Positions 8,416 through 16,251 of a DNA stretch of 64,000 bases are shown piece after piece; positions within the stretch are counted from its first letter, which is position 1; each line of letters begins with the position of its first letter. The DNA lies in contig NZ_CP072870.1 of assembly GCF_017948245.1 (NCBI RefSeq), positions 1 through 64,000 of the forward strand, in the 5' to 3' direction. The translations under genes were made by a program, and so were the position numbers. The notes beneath the pieces were generated by a model. It saw only the letters and a list, made by a program, of their open reading frames with translations. It was not told the origin of the DNA and did no database searches. Source of the stretch: Rhizobium sp. NLR16a (GTDB taxonomy: Bacteria > Pseudomonadota > Alphaproteobacteria > Rhizobiales > Rhizobiaceae).

Positions 8416-9132
8416 GGATTCCTCCCATGTGTTGAATGCCTCGAACTGCAACCAATGCAGTCGACGACAACTATTCCTCCGGCCTGCCTCCTCTGCAGTC
8501 CGGTATTCAGATCGCCGCATCGGGCGATATTTCGAATTTCGCAGATAGGCGGGGACAGGCGGGATCGAGGAGAGAGTGAGCACGATAGGTCTGGCCTGTC
8601 GTTCCGATCGTCATATCCCGCCGCAATCCAGAGATCTGCTGCGCAAAGAGCTGGTTCGGGCTCCAGAACCTCCTTTCGATCCGTCTCGATCTGCGGATGT
8701 CAATCCAGCGACCGCTTTCAGGACTTCAGTTCTACCACCGCTACGGGGCAGCGCGCCGGCGGCTGGCCAGCCTCGCATGTTCATGTCGCCAGCTTAAGAG
8801 GCAGCGCCGTGAACATGACCAGAAAACCATGCCTGATCGAAAACGGCGCCCAAAAAAACGACATGAGTGACACTCAAGGCGACAGTCCGCCAAGTCGCAA
8901 CGGCTTCCAGCGGAAACGATAGATTGACCTCGCGAATACGGCAGTTTTCCGGATCGCTCCGGATGACAGGATCGCAACCGTCGGGCTTCCCCTGCTAAAC
9001 TCGTGGCACCTGTAATCACATCTTTTGGCCCGCGGCAGATGTCGTTTTCAATCGTGATTGGACTTCGGCTGTGACCTGAGCGAGGCTGTTTTTGGGAGCG
9101 GACCATCTATTTTTCCGGGATAGGAGGCCGAA
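8416..9132. other. 717-bp gap without a convincing gene
   Basis: Lies between the divergent starts of fdhA (8415) and the small protein at 9133, so it holds both promoters. Short open frames here have no ribosome-binding site and atypical composition. A near-palindrome CAATC-GT-GATTG occurs at 9049-9060, 73 bp before the gene at 9133; its role is unknown. Confidence 0.4.
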
Positions 9133-9570
9133 ATGGAACAGCATGCACTCGAGCAGTTGAAAACGATCGCGAAGGTCAGCACGACCTATAATCGCCTTGA
9201 AATGACGAGGCGCGAACGGCTTGAACGGTGGGCCGACAGTCTGGAACGCAGCCCCAGGCCGTTTCTCAAGACGCTTCACGAAACCGAGTATCAGCCGATT
9301 GCAGATCGGCTTGCGTTGCGGGATGACGACACTCCGATCTCTGTTGCGTTCGCTGATCCCATTCTGCGGGCGGCAGGAATGGAAAATGACAGCTATGGAG
9401 AAGCCAGGCGGTTCTTCGAACTCAGCGATGAGCAATTGCACGACCTGGTCTGCTTTTGTCATTTCGGGGAACGCGTCAGCGCTGCAACACTAGCTCGCCG
9501 CGTACGAAAGATGGCGGCTCACAAACCAGGCGGGTTTTTCGCTCAGCTTCGTGCGTTCTTTGGTAATTGA
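9133..9570 (+). CDS. Hypothetical 145-residue protein
   Basis: The ATG is preceded by TAGGAGG at good spacing, and codon use is that of a real gene. The product is soluble, charged and mainly helical: EMTRRERLERWADSLERSPR, then FFELSDEQLHDLVCFCHFGE, ending in a short basic tail. No signal, membrane helix or known motif is visible. Proteins of this style occur as orphans in rhizobia, and I do not assign a function. It has its own promoter region and no operon partner. Confidence 0.6.
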   Translation: MEQHALEQLKTIAKVSTTYNRLEMTRRERLERWADSLERSPRPFLKTLHETEYQPIADRLALRDDDTPISVAFADPILRAAGMENDSYGEARRFFELSDEQLHDLVCFCHFGERVSAATLARRVRKMAAHKPGGFFAQLRAFFGN

Positions 9571-9719
9571 GGCCAAGGCCACCTGGAGCTGCAAAGGGCT
9601 AGCCGTGCCGCCGGGTGGAACGGCCGCCACGGCAATCGCTTGGTCGCTCATCGGCGCATGAGCGAACACTGCCTAACCCGTCGCGTCAGTGGACTGGAGG
9701 ATAGGCGGCAGCTAGCCGC

Positions 9720-10616
9720 CTACGGCCGGCGGTCCCGGTTGAAGTCGACCGCCGTGTGCCAGAACACGGCGCCGATGATGATTGCGCCACCGAAATAGGT
9801 GGCGATCGGCGGCTGCTCGGAAAACAACAGCCAGACCCAGAAGGGCGTCAGCACGATTTCCATCGTGCCGATCAGCGCCGCCTCCGCCGGCGGCATCCGC
9901 TTTGCCCCGGCAAGGAAGAGCACCAGTGCCAGCGAGAAGTTGGTCGCGCCGAAGGCGGCAAGGACGATCCAGTTGTGCAGATCGAGCGAGCCGACCGAGC
10001 CGAAGGGCGCGAAGATGACGAGAGTGAGGAAAGCGCTGACGACGGTTGGCGGCAGGCTCGGCACATCGGGGCTGATGCGCGGAATGATGATGACGAGCGC
10101 GAAGGAGGCCGTCATGCCGAGCGCCAGCAGGTCCCCCCAGCCCGTGCCGCCGCCGATCGACGAAGCGACGATGATGCCGACGCCGAAGAGGGAAACGGCG
10201 CCGGCAATCATCGTCCGCCTGGCCACTCTCTCCTTGAGGATGAGCCAGCCGAACAGCGCCGCGATGAAGGGCGTCGTCGCATAGATCATCGTCACATTGG
10301 CGACGGTGGTCATGTAAAGCGCCCCGATGAAGCATCCCTGACTGAAGGTCTGGCATGCGATCATTGCAAGTCCCGACGGATGGAAGACAGAGCGCCATTG
10401 CCGCCGCGAGATGCCCCCTTCGAGGAAAAGGCAGGGGATCAGCAGGAACAGGCCTCCGAACAACGACCGCCAGGCGATCGCCGTCCACACGTCGGTGGTC
10501 AGGAGCCGCGAGTAAACACCGCTCGCGCTCCAGGCAAGGGTCGCGGCAATGATGAGAAGCACACCCTTCTCGTGCTCGCTGCCTGCGAGGTCTCTGGCCG
10601 GATTTTCAATGGTCAC
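9720..10616 (-). CDS. EamA/DMT-family transporter
   Basis: About 298 residues with ten predicted membrane helices in two repeats, each an EamA half: N-half GVLLIIAATLAWSASGVYSR through WLILKERVARRTMIAGAVSL, C-half ALGMTASFALVIIIPRI through IGTMEIVLTPFWVWLLFSEQ. These are inner-membrane exporters of amino acids or related metabolites. The frame is open to 10706, but the leading 30 residues are not membrane-like. I chose GTG at 10616, with weak support from the ribosome-binding site. It is divergent from the LysR regulator at 10729, which is the likely controller. Confidence 0.78.
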   Translation of the reverse strand: MTIENPARDLAGSEHEKGVLLIIAATLAWSASGVYSRLLTTDVWTAIAWRSLFGGLFLLIPCLFLEGGISRRQWRSVFHPSGLAMIACQTFSQGCFIGALYMTTVANVTMIYATTPFIAALFGWLILKERVARRTMIAGAVSLFGVGIIVASSIGGGTGWGDLLALGMTASFALVIIIPRISPDVPSLPPTVVSAFLTLVIFAPFGSVGSLDLHNWIVLAAFGATNFSLALVLFLAGAKRMPPAEAALIGTMEIVLTPFWVWLLFSEQPPIATYFGGAIIIGAVFWHTAVDFNRDRRP

Positions 10617-10673
10617 GCGGATGGTCTCAATGAAGGAAGTCGAACGCCGCCCATTTCTGCGCCAGCAATTGAC

Positions 10674-10688
10674 ATTAGACAAGCGAAT
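10674..10688. promoter_or_regulatory. Candidate LysR-type operator ATT-N9-AAT
   Basis: Matches the T-N11-A interrupted dyad of LysR-type regulators and lies in the 112-bp gap between the divergent transporter and LysR starts, overlapping a TTGACA hexamer at 10669. The motif is short, so chance occurrence is possible. Confidence 0.35.
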
Positions 10689-10728
10689 AGTAGTGATGGC
10701 TATCATCGAGTTTTTCTATGGCTTGCCA

Positions 10729-11604
10729 ATGCACGAGGCTATCGAAAGCGACCTTCTCAGAACCTTTTTGGTCGTGGCCGAGACGTCGAACTTCTCCGCG
10801 GCCGCGCAGCGAATCGGGCGCACGCAATCGGCCGTCAGCACCCAGATCAAGAGGCTCGAGGCGGCGATCGGCGAGCCCCTCTTCGAGCGCGGCGCCCGCG
10901 GCGTGCAACTCACGCGCCCGGGTATACAGCTCGTGCCCTATGCCCGCAGGGTCATCGATCTGCTGAACGAGGCCGCCGCGACGATCCGCAGCAAGCCGCT
11001 GGACGGGCCAGTGCGCATCGGAATTCCCGAGGAATACAGCCAGACGGTTCTGCCCGCGGCGCTTGCGGCTTTCGCTGTGCGTCACCCGGCCGTCGAGGTC
11101 ACTGTCTCCTGTGATTATACGTCGCGCAACCTTGCCGCTCTGGAGCGGGACGAACTCGATCTGGCCGTCGTTTTCGACTGGAGCGACCAGACGAAAGGTG
11201 AGGTCATCTGCATCGATCCCACAGTCTGGGTCACCTCGATGGTCCACCGGCTGCACGATCTCGACCCCCTCCCCATTGCGACCTATCGCAACTCCACCTG
11301 GTCACGTGATTTTGCGCTCCGGTCGCTGGAGCAGATCGGCCGCAACTACCGCATCGCTTTCATCGCCGATACGGGATCGGGACTGAAGAATGCGCTGACC
11401 GCGGGCCTTGCCGTGACAACACTTTCCCGCAGCAGCATCCCGCCCGGCTGCCGGGAGCTGACCGCCGAAGATGGTTTCCCGACAGTTGATTCCTCAAAGG
11501 TCGTGCTCCGCCGCAGCACCTACCGTTCCACCGAAGCCATCCGCGAGCTCGCCGAGATGATCCGGGACGCGTTCCAGCCTACGTCGCCGCTGCCGATGGC
11601 GTGA
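10729..11604 (+). CDS. LysR-family transcriptional regulator
   Basis: 291 residues from ATG 10729, typical for the family. The N-terminal winged helix-turn-helix is LLRTFLVVAETSNFSAAAQR ... QSAVSTQIKRLEAAIGEPLF. The effector domain follows from about residue 95 (VRIGIPEEYSQTVLPAALAA). The frame is open to 10549, and an ATG at 10696 is a possible alternative. Its place divergent to the EamA transporter suggests it controls export of a metabolite. Its 3' end overlaps the convergent GlxA-type gene by 26 bp. Confidence 0.85.
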   Translation: MHEAIESDLLRTFLVVAETSNFSAAAQRIGRTQSAVSTQIKRLEAAIGEPLFERGARGVQLTRPGIQLVPYARRVIDLLNEAAATIRSKPLDGPVRIGIPEEYSQTVLPAALAAFAVRHPAVEVTVSCDYTSRNLAALERDELDLAVVFDWSDQTKGEVICIDPTVWVTSMVHRLHDLDPLPIATYRNSTWSRDFALRSLEQIGRNYRIAFIADTGSGLKNALTAGLAVTTLSRSSIPPGCRELTAEDGFPTVDSSKVVLRRSTYRSTEAIRELAEMIRDAFQPTSPLPMA

Positions 11605-12583
11605 TGCGGCGGCGCAGGCGGCGCCGGGTCTCGGACGGGCTTTCGGAGAAACTCGCCCGGTAGCTTCTGGCAAAGGCCGAGGCCGAATTGAAGCCGGTTG
11701 CCGCCGCGATGTCGGCGAAGGAGGCCGTCGTCTCGATCACCTTGCGGCGCGCCGCGTTCAGGCGCAGCGCGAGATAATGCACATGCGGCGGCACGCCGAT
11801 GCTCTGCTGGAAGAGATCCTGCAGATGCCGGGCGCTGATGCCCACCCTTCGGGCGATCCGCGCCAGGATCAGAGGCTGCTCGATATGTTCTTCCATAAGC
11901 CGCACCGCCTGCGCCACGCGGGGATCGTGCATGCGCAATCCTGGCGAGGCGGCGGAAAGCGGCTCTTCGGCATGAAAGGAGGGCTGCTCGTAGCGGAACA
12001 GCCGGCTGACTTCGAGCGCCAGCGAATAACCTTGGCGCTGCCGGATGATCTCCAGCATCAGGTCGACGGTCGGAAGCGAGCCTGATGTCGTCAGCCGCTT
12101 GCCGTCGATGACGAAACGATCCTTGACGGCCCGCACCTCCGGATAGGCGAGCGCAAAATCCTCGTAATCCTCCCAATGGACGGTCGCCGGCAATCCGTCG
12201 AGCAGGCTTGCTTCGGCCAGCAGCCATGTGCCGGATTCGATGCCGGCGATGACCGTGCGGTGGCGGGCGGCCTGCGAGAGCTGCATCTTCAGCGCCGGCG
12301 TTGCGCTTTGGTGCCAGTTGTAACTGGCCAGCACGAAAAGCGGCGTCTCCTCGCTCGTTGCCCTGAAGGTGCCTTGGGCCGGAATGGCGATATGGCTGGT
12401 GGTCGGGACCGGCGCCCCGTCCGGCGTCAGCAGCCGCCAGCGATAGAGTTCGCTGCCGGAGATGCGATTGGCGCCGCGCAGCGGCTCGATGACCGACGCG
12501 ATCAGGATCAGGTTGGTATCCGGCAGGACGAGAAGGTCGATATCGAGCCGTTCCGTTGATCGCTGCAGCAAGGCCACCTCCAT
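11579..12583 (-). CDS. GlxA-family (DJ-1/PfpI-AraC) regulator, CdhR-like
   Basis: 334 residues. The N-terminal two thirds form a DJ-1/PfpI-like ligand domain (IDLLVLPDTNLILIASVIEP; the nucleophile-elbow position reads AGIESGTWLLAEA). The C-terminal AraC-type helix-turn-helix pair runs from about residue 215 (RVGISARHLQDLFQQSIGVP; ATGFNSASAFARSYRASF). CdhR of Pseudomonas, activator of carnitine dehydrogenase genes, belongs to this family. Here the gene is divergent (92-bp gap) from a run of carnitine genes, so the same role is inferred: sensing carnitine or 3-dehydrocarnitine. The ATG at 12583 lacks a good ribosome-binding site, so the exact start is uncertain. Confidence 0.82.
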   Translation of the reverse strand: MEVALLQRSTERLDIDLLVLPDTNLILIASVIEPLRGANRISGSELYRWRLLTPDGAPVPTTSHIAIPAQGTFRATSEETPLFVLASYNWHQSATPALKMQLSQAARHRTVIAGIESGTWLLAEASLLDGLPATVHWEDYEDFALAYPEVRAVKDRFVIDGKRLTTSGSLPTVDLMLEIIRQRQGYSLALEVSRLFRYEQPSFHAEEPLSAASPGLRMHDPRVAQAVRLMEEHIEQPLILARIARRVGISARHLQDLFQQSIGVPPHVHYLALRLNAARRKVIETTASFADIAAATGFNSASAFARSYRASFSESPSETRRRLRRRITPSAAAT

Positions 12584-12675
12584 GAGTTCTGATAATGTAT
12601 CAAGATCTTCTGAAAGTGCAAAGCATCCTCCTCGATGCTGTCGCGTAATGGAGACAAGACTGGGAGAACAAAAAC

Positions 12676-13578
12676 ATGCCTCTAGCGATGAACCGCGATG
12701 TCTTCGTCACCTGCGCCGTCACCGGTGCCGGCGATACGGTTTCCAGATCCAGCCACGTTCCCATCACTCCCAAGCAGATCGCGGATTCCGCGATCGACGC
12801 CGCCAAGGCTGGGGCGGCCGTTGTTCACTGCCATGTCCGCGATCCGGAAACGGGGGCGGCCAGCCGCCGCAACGATCTCTACAAAGAGGTCACCGACCGC
12901 ATCCGTTCGGCCGATGTCGACGTCGTCCTCAATCTCACTGCCGGCATGGGCGGGGACCTGATCTTCGGCGATGTCGAAAGCCCCCTTCCCCTCAATGCGA
13001 GGGGTACTGACATGGCGGGCGCCAGCGAGCGCGTCAGCCATGTCGCCGAGTGCCTGCCGGAGATCTGCACGCTCGACTGCGGCACGATGAACTTCAACCT
13101 CGGCGACTATGTCATGACCAACACGCCGGCCATGCTGCGGGCGATGGCAAGCAAGATGACGGCTCTTGGCGTGCGGCCCGAAATCGAAGCCTTCGACACC
13201 GGCCACCTCTGGTTCGCCAAGCAGCTCGCCGAGGAGGGGCTGATCGAAGACCCGGTGCTGATCCAGCTCTGCATGGGCATTCCATGGGGCGCGCCTGACG
13301 ATCTCAACACCTTCATGGCGATGGCCAATAATGTGCCCGAGAGCTGGACCTTCTCGGCCTTTTCGATCGGCCGCAACGCCATGGCCTATCCGGCTGCGGC
13401 GGTTCTTGCCGGCGGCAATGTGCGTGTTGGCCTGGAGGACAATCTCTTCATCGGCAAGGGCCAGCTCGCCACCAATGCGCAGCTCGTCGAAAAGGCGGTG
13501 CAGGTGGTGGAAGGCATGGGCGCGCGGATCATCGGTCCGGAAGATGTCCGCAAGAAGCTGAAATTGACGAAACGCTGA
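12676..13578 (+). CDS. BKACE (DUF849) enzyme, probable 3-dehydrocarnitine cleavage enzyme
   Basis: 300 residues of the beta-keto acid cleavage enzyme family. The zinc and substrate motifs are visible: FVTCAVTGAGDT, VVHCHVRDPETG, LNLTAGMGGD, IEAFDTGHLWF and GLEDNLFIGKGQLATNA. BKACEs condense a beta-keto acid with acetyl-CoA, giving acetoacetate and a new acyl-CoA. Next to carnitine dehydrogenase the substrate should be 3-dehydrocarnitine, yielding betainyl-CoA; this is inferred from context and from known carnitine-degrading bacteria. GGGAG precedes the ATG by ten bases. It is first in a run of closely spaced genes (7 bp to the next). Confidence 0.87.
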   Translation: MPLAMNRDVFVTCAVTGAGDTVSRSSHVPITPKQIADSAIDAAKAGAAVVHCHVRDPETGAASRRNDLYKEVTDRIRSADVDVVLNLTAGMGGDLIFGDVESPLPLNARGTDMAGASERVSHVAECLPEICTLDCGTMNFNLGDYVMTNTPAMLRAMASKMTALGVRPEIEAFDTGHLWFAKQLAEEGLIEDPVLIQLCMGIPWGAPDDLNTFMAMANNVPESWTFSAFSIGRNAMAYPAAAVLAGGNVRVGLEDNLFIGKGQLATNAQLVEKAVQVVEGMGARIIGPEDVRKKLKLTKR

Positions 13579-13585
13579 GGATATC

Positions 13586-15076
13586 ATGACCAAGATCAGC
13601 AAGGCGGCCTGTATCGGCGGCGGCGTCATCGGCGGCGGATGGATTGCCCGTTTCCTGCTCGCCGGCATCGACGTCGATGTGTTCGATCCGCACCCGGAGG
13701 CGGGCCGCGTCGTCGGCGAAGTGATTGCCAACGCCGAAAAGGCCTATGCCATGCTGACCGGCGCGCCGCTGCCGCCGCGCGGCAGGCTGACCTTTTGCGG
13801 GACGCTCGAGGAAGCCGTTGCCGATGCCGACTGGATTCAGGAAAGCGTGCCGGAAAGGCTCGACCTCAAACGCGGCGTGTTGACGCAAATCGACGCCGCG
13901 GCGCGTCCCGACGCATTGATCGGCTCTTCTACCTCTGGACTGTTGCCGACCGATCTGCAGCGCGACATGAAACATCCCGAACGTCTCTTCGTCGCCCATC
14001 CCTACAACCCGGTCTATCTGTTGCCGCTCGTCGAAATCGTCGGCGGCGAGAAGACTTCCGGGGCGACCATCCAGGCGGCGATGGACAGACTGCCGCCGAT
14101 CGGCATGAAGGGCGTCCACATCGCCAAGGAGATCGAGGCCTTTGTCGGCGACCGGCTGCTGGAAGCTCTCTGGCGCGAGGCCTTGTGGCTCATCCATGAC
14201 GATATCTGCACCGTCGAGACGCTCGACGACGTTATCCGCTATTCCTTCGGCCTGCGCTGGGCGCAGATGGGCCTGTTCCAGACTTACCGCATCGCCGGCG
14301 GCGAGGCCGGCATGCGGCATTTCCTGGCGCAGTTCGGCCCTTGCCTTGCCTGGCCCTGGACCAAGCTCACCGATGTCGTCGATCTCGACGATGCGCTGAT
14401 CGAAAAGATCGGCCGGCAATCCGATGAGCAGGCCGCCGGCCTTTCGATTCGCGAGCTCGAACGCATCCGCGACGAAAACCTCGTCGGCATCCTCCAGGCT
14501 CTCAAGGGGGGCCACGGCGGCCGGGGATGGGGCGCCGGCAAGCTGCTGAAGGATTTCGAGCAGTCGCTCTGGGCGCGGGGCGGCAGCGCGGCCGCGTCCT
14601 TCGATCCTTCGAAGCCGCTGCGGCTTGTCGAAACGAAGGTAAGCCCTGCCTGGGTCGACTATAACGGCCACATGACCGAGCACCGCTATCTGCAGGTTTT
14701 CGGTGACACCTCGGACGCCCTGTTGCGTCTCGTCGGCGTCGACCTTGGCTATGTCGAGGCAGGCCACAGCTACTATACGGTGGAAAGCCATATCCGCCAT
14801 CTCGGCGAGGCAAAACTCGGGCAGGCGATCCATTCGACCTGCCAGGTGCTGGCCGCCGATGACAAGCGGCTGCATGTCTTCCACACTCTCTACGACACGG
14901 CGTCGGGCGAGGCTCTCGCGACCGCCGAGCACATGCTGCTGCATGTCGACAGCAAGGCCGGCAGGGCCGTGCCGGCGCCGGCCGCTGTGCTCGACAAGAT
15001 CAAGGCGATCGCCGCGGCACATTCGGAATTGACGCTGCCCGAAGGCGCCGGTCGTCACGTCGGCCAGAGGCGATAG
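13586..15076 (+). CDS. lcdH: L-carnitine dehydrogenase fused to a betainyl-CoA thioesterase domain
   Basis: 496 residues in two parts. Residues 1-320 are a 3-hydroxyacyl-CoA dehydrogenase-type NAD enzyme (Rossmann loop GGGVIGGGWIARF; ESVPERLDLK; FVAHPYNPVYLLPLVEIVGG), and carnitine dehydrogenases belong to this group. From about residue 349 a hot-dog (4HBT) thioesterase follows (SPAWVDYNGHMTEHRYLQVF with the usual Asp). The fusion is known for rhizobial carnitine dehydrogenase. It would oxidise carnitine to 3-dehydrocarnitine and release glycine betaine from betainyl-CoA, the two steps either side of the BKACE reaction encoded just upstream. Confidence 0.88.
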   Translation: MTKISKAACIGGGVIGGGWIARFLLAGIDVDVFDPHPEAGRVVGEVIANAEKAYAMLTGAPLPPRGRLTFCGTLEEAVADADWIQESVPERLDLKRGVLTQIDAAARPDALIGSSTSGLLPTDLQRDMKHPERLFVAHPYNPVYLLPLVEIVGGEKTSGATIQAAMDRLPPIGMKGVHIAKEIEAFVGDRLLEALWREALWLIHDDICTVETLDDVIRYSFGLRWAQMGLFQTYRIAGGEAGMRHFLAQFGPCLAWPWTKLTDVVDLDDALIEKIGRQSDEQAAGLSIRELERIRDENLVGILQALKGGHGGRGWGAGKLLKDFEQSLWARGGSAAASFDPSKPLRLVETKVSPAWVDYNGHMTEHRYLQVFGDTSDALLRLVGVDLGYVEAGHSYYTVESHIRHLGEAKLGQAIHSTCQVLAADDKRLHVFHTLYDTASGEALATAEHMLLHVDSKAGRAVPAPAAVLDKIKAIAAAHSELTLPEGAGRHVGQRR

Positions 15077-15086
15077 GAGGAGCGGC

Positions 15087-16247
15087 ATGGATTTCGGTCT
15101 CAGCGAAGAACAGGAAATGATCGCCGACACGGTTCGCGCCTTTGTCGAAACCGAAATCTACCCGCATGAAAACGAGGTGGAGCGCAGCGGCATCGTCCCG
15201 CCGGAACTCGGGCGCGAGATCCAGCGCAAATGCATCGAACTCGGCTTCTACGCCTGCAATTTCCCCGAAGAGGTCGGTGGCGCCGGCCTCGATCACGTCA
15301 CCTTCACGCTGGTCGAGCGGGAGCTCGGGCGTGGCTCCCTCGGGCTGACGGTTTTCTTCGGCCGACCGTCCGGCATCCTGATGGCCTGCGAGGGCGAACA
15401 GCGCGAGCGTTACCTGCTGCCGGCGGTGCGCGGCGAGAAGATCGATGCGCTTGCCATCACCGAGCCGGATGCCGGTTCCGACATGCGCGGCATGAAATGC
15501 GCCGCCCGCCGCGATGGCGGCGATTTCGTATTGAACGGCACGAAGCATTTCATCTCGCATGCCGACGTCGCCGATTTCGTCATCGTCTTTGCCGCGACCG
15601 GCGAGGAGGAAACGCCGAAAGGCATCAAGAAGAAGATCACCGCCTTTCTGGTGGATCGCGGTACGCCGGGCTTTCAAATCCTCAAAGGCTACGATTCCGT
15701 TTCGCATCGCGGCTATCACAACTCGACGCTCAGCTTCGAAGATTGCCGCATTCCTGAAGCCCAGGTGCTGGGCGAGGTGCATCGCGGCTTCGATATCGCC
15801 AATCAGTGGCTTTACGGCACCCGGCTGACGGTCGCCGCCACCTGCGTCGGTCGGGCGCGCCGCGTCTTCGAAATGGCCTTGCCCTATGCCGCCGAGCGCA
15901 AGCAGTTCGGCAAGCCGATCGGCGCCAATCAGGGCGTGTCGTTCAAGCTTGCCGATATGATCACCGAGATCGACGCGGCCGACTGGCTGACGCTTGCGGC
16001 CGCCTGGCGGCTCGACGCCGGCCTTGCCGCCGACCGGCAGATCGCTTCGGCCAAGCTCTATGCCTCCGAAATGCTTGCCCACGTGACGGATGAGGCGATC
16101 CAGATCTATGGCGGCATGGGCCTGATGGACGACCTGCCGCTTGCCCGTTTCTGGCGCGACGCACGCGTCGAGCGCATCTGGGACGGCACCTCCGAGATCC
16201 AGCGGCACATCATCAGCCGCGACCTGCTCCGGCCTTTGGGAGCATGA
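15087..16247 (+). CDS. Acyl-CoA dehydrogenase, probable gamma-butyrobetainyl-CoA dehydrogenase
   Basis: 386 residues with all acyl-CoA dehydrogenase regions: ITEPDAGSDM (FAD/substrate), the middle beta domain, and the C-terminal helix bundle with QIYGGMGLMDDLPLARFWRD and GTSEIQRHIISRDLL. At the position where many family members have the catalytic Glu (YEGT) this protein has Asp (WDGT). Ribosome-binding site AGGAGCGGC precedes the ATG, 10 bp after lcdH. Among carnitine genes the expected reaction is oxidation of gamma-butyrobetainyl-CoA to crotonobetainyl-CoA, as for CaiA; this is inferred from context. Electrons would go to electron-transfer flavoprotein, which is not encoded in this window. 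Confidence 0.82.
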   Translation: MDFGLSEEQEMIADTVRAFVETEIYPHENEVERSGIVPPELGREIQRKCIELGFYACNFPEEVGGAGLDHVTFTLVERELGRGSLGLTVFFGRPSGILMACEGEQRERYLLPAVRGEKIDALAITEPDAGSDMRGMKCAARRDGGDFVLNGTKHFISHADVADFVIVFAATGEEETPKGIKKKITAFLVDRGTPGFQILKGYDSVSHRGYHNSTLSFEDCRIPEAQVLGEVHRGFDIANQWLYGTRLTVAATCVGRARRVFEMALPYAAERKQFGKPIGANQGVSFKLADMITEIDAADWLTLAAAWRLDAGLAADRQIASAKLYASEMLAHVTDEAIQIYGGMGLMDDLPLARFWRDARVERIWDGTSEIQRHIISRDLLRPLGA

Positions 16248-16251
16248 GCCG

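Noticed and set aside
13529..15130. 533-residue open frame on the minus strand
   Set aside because: It lies wholly opposite lcdH, has no ribosome-binding site, and its composition (Arg/Gly/His rich) is the usual antisense shadow of high-GC coding DNA.
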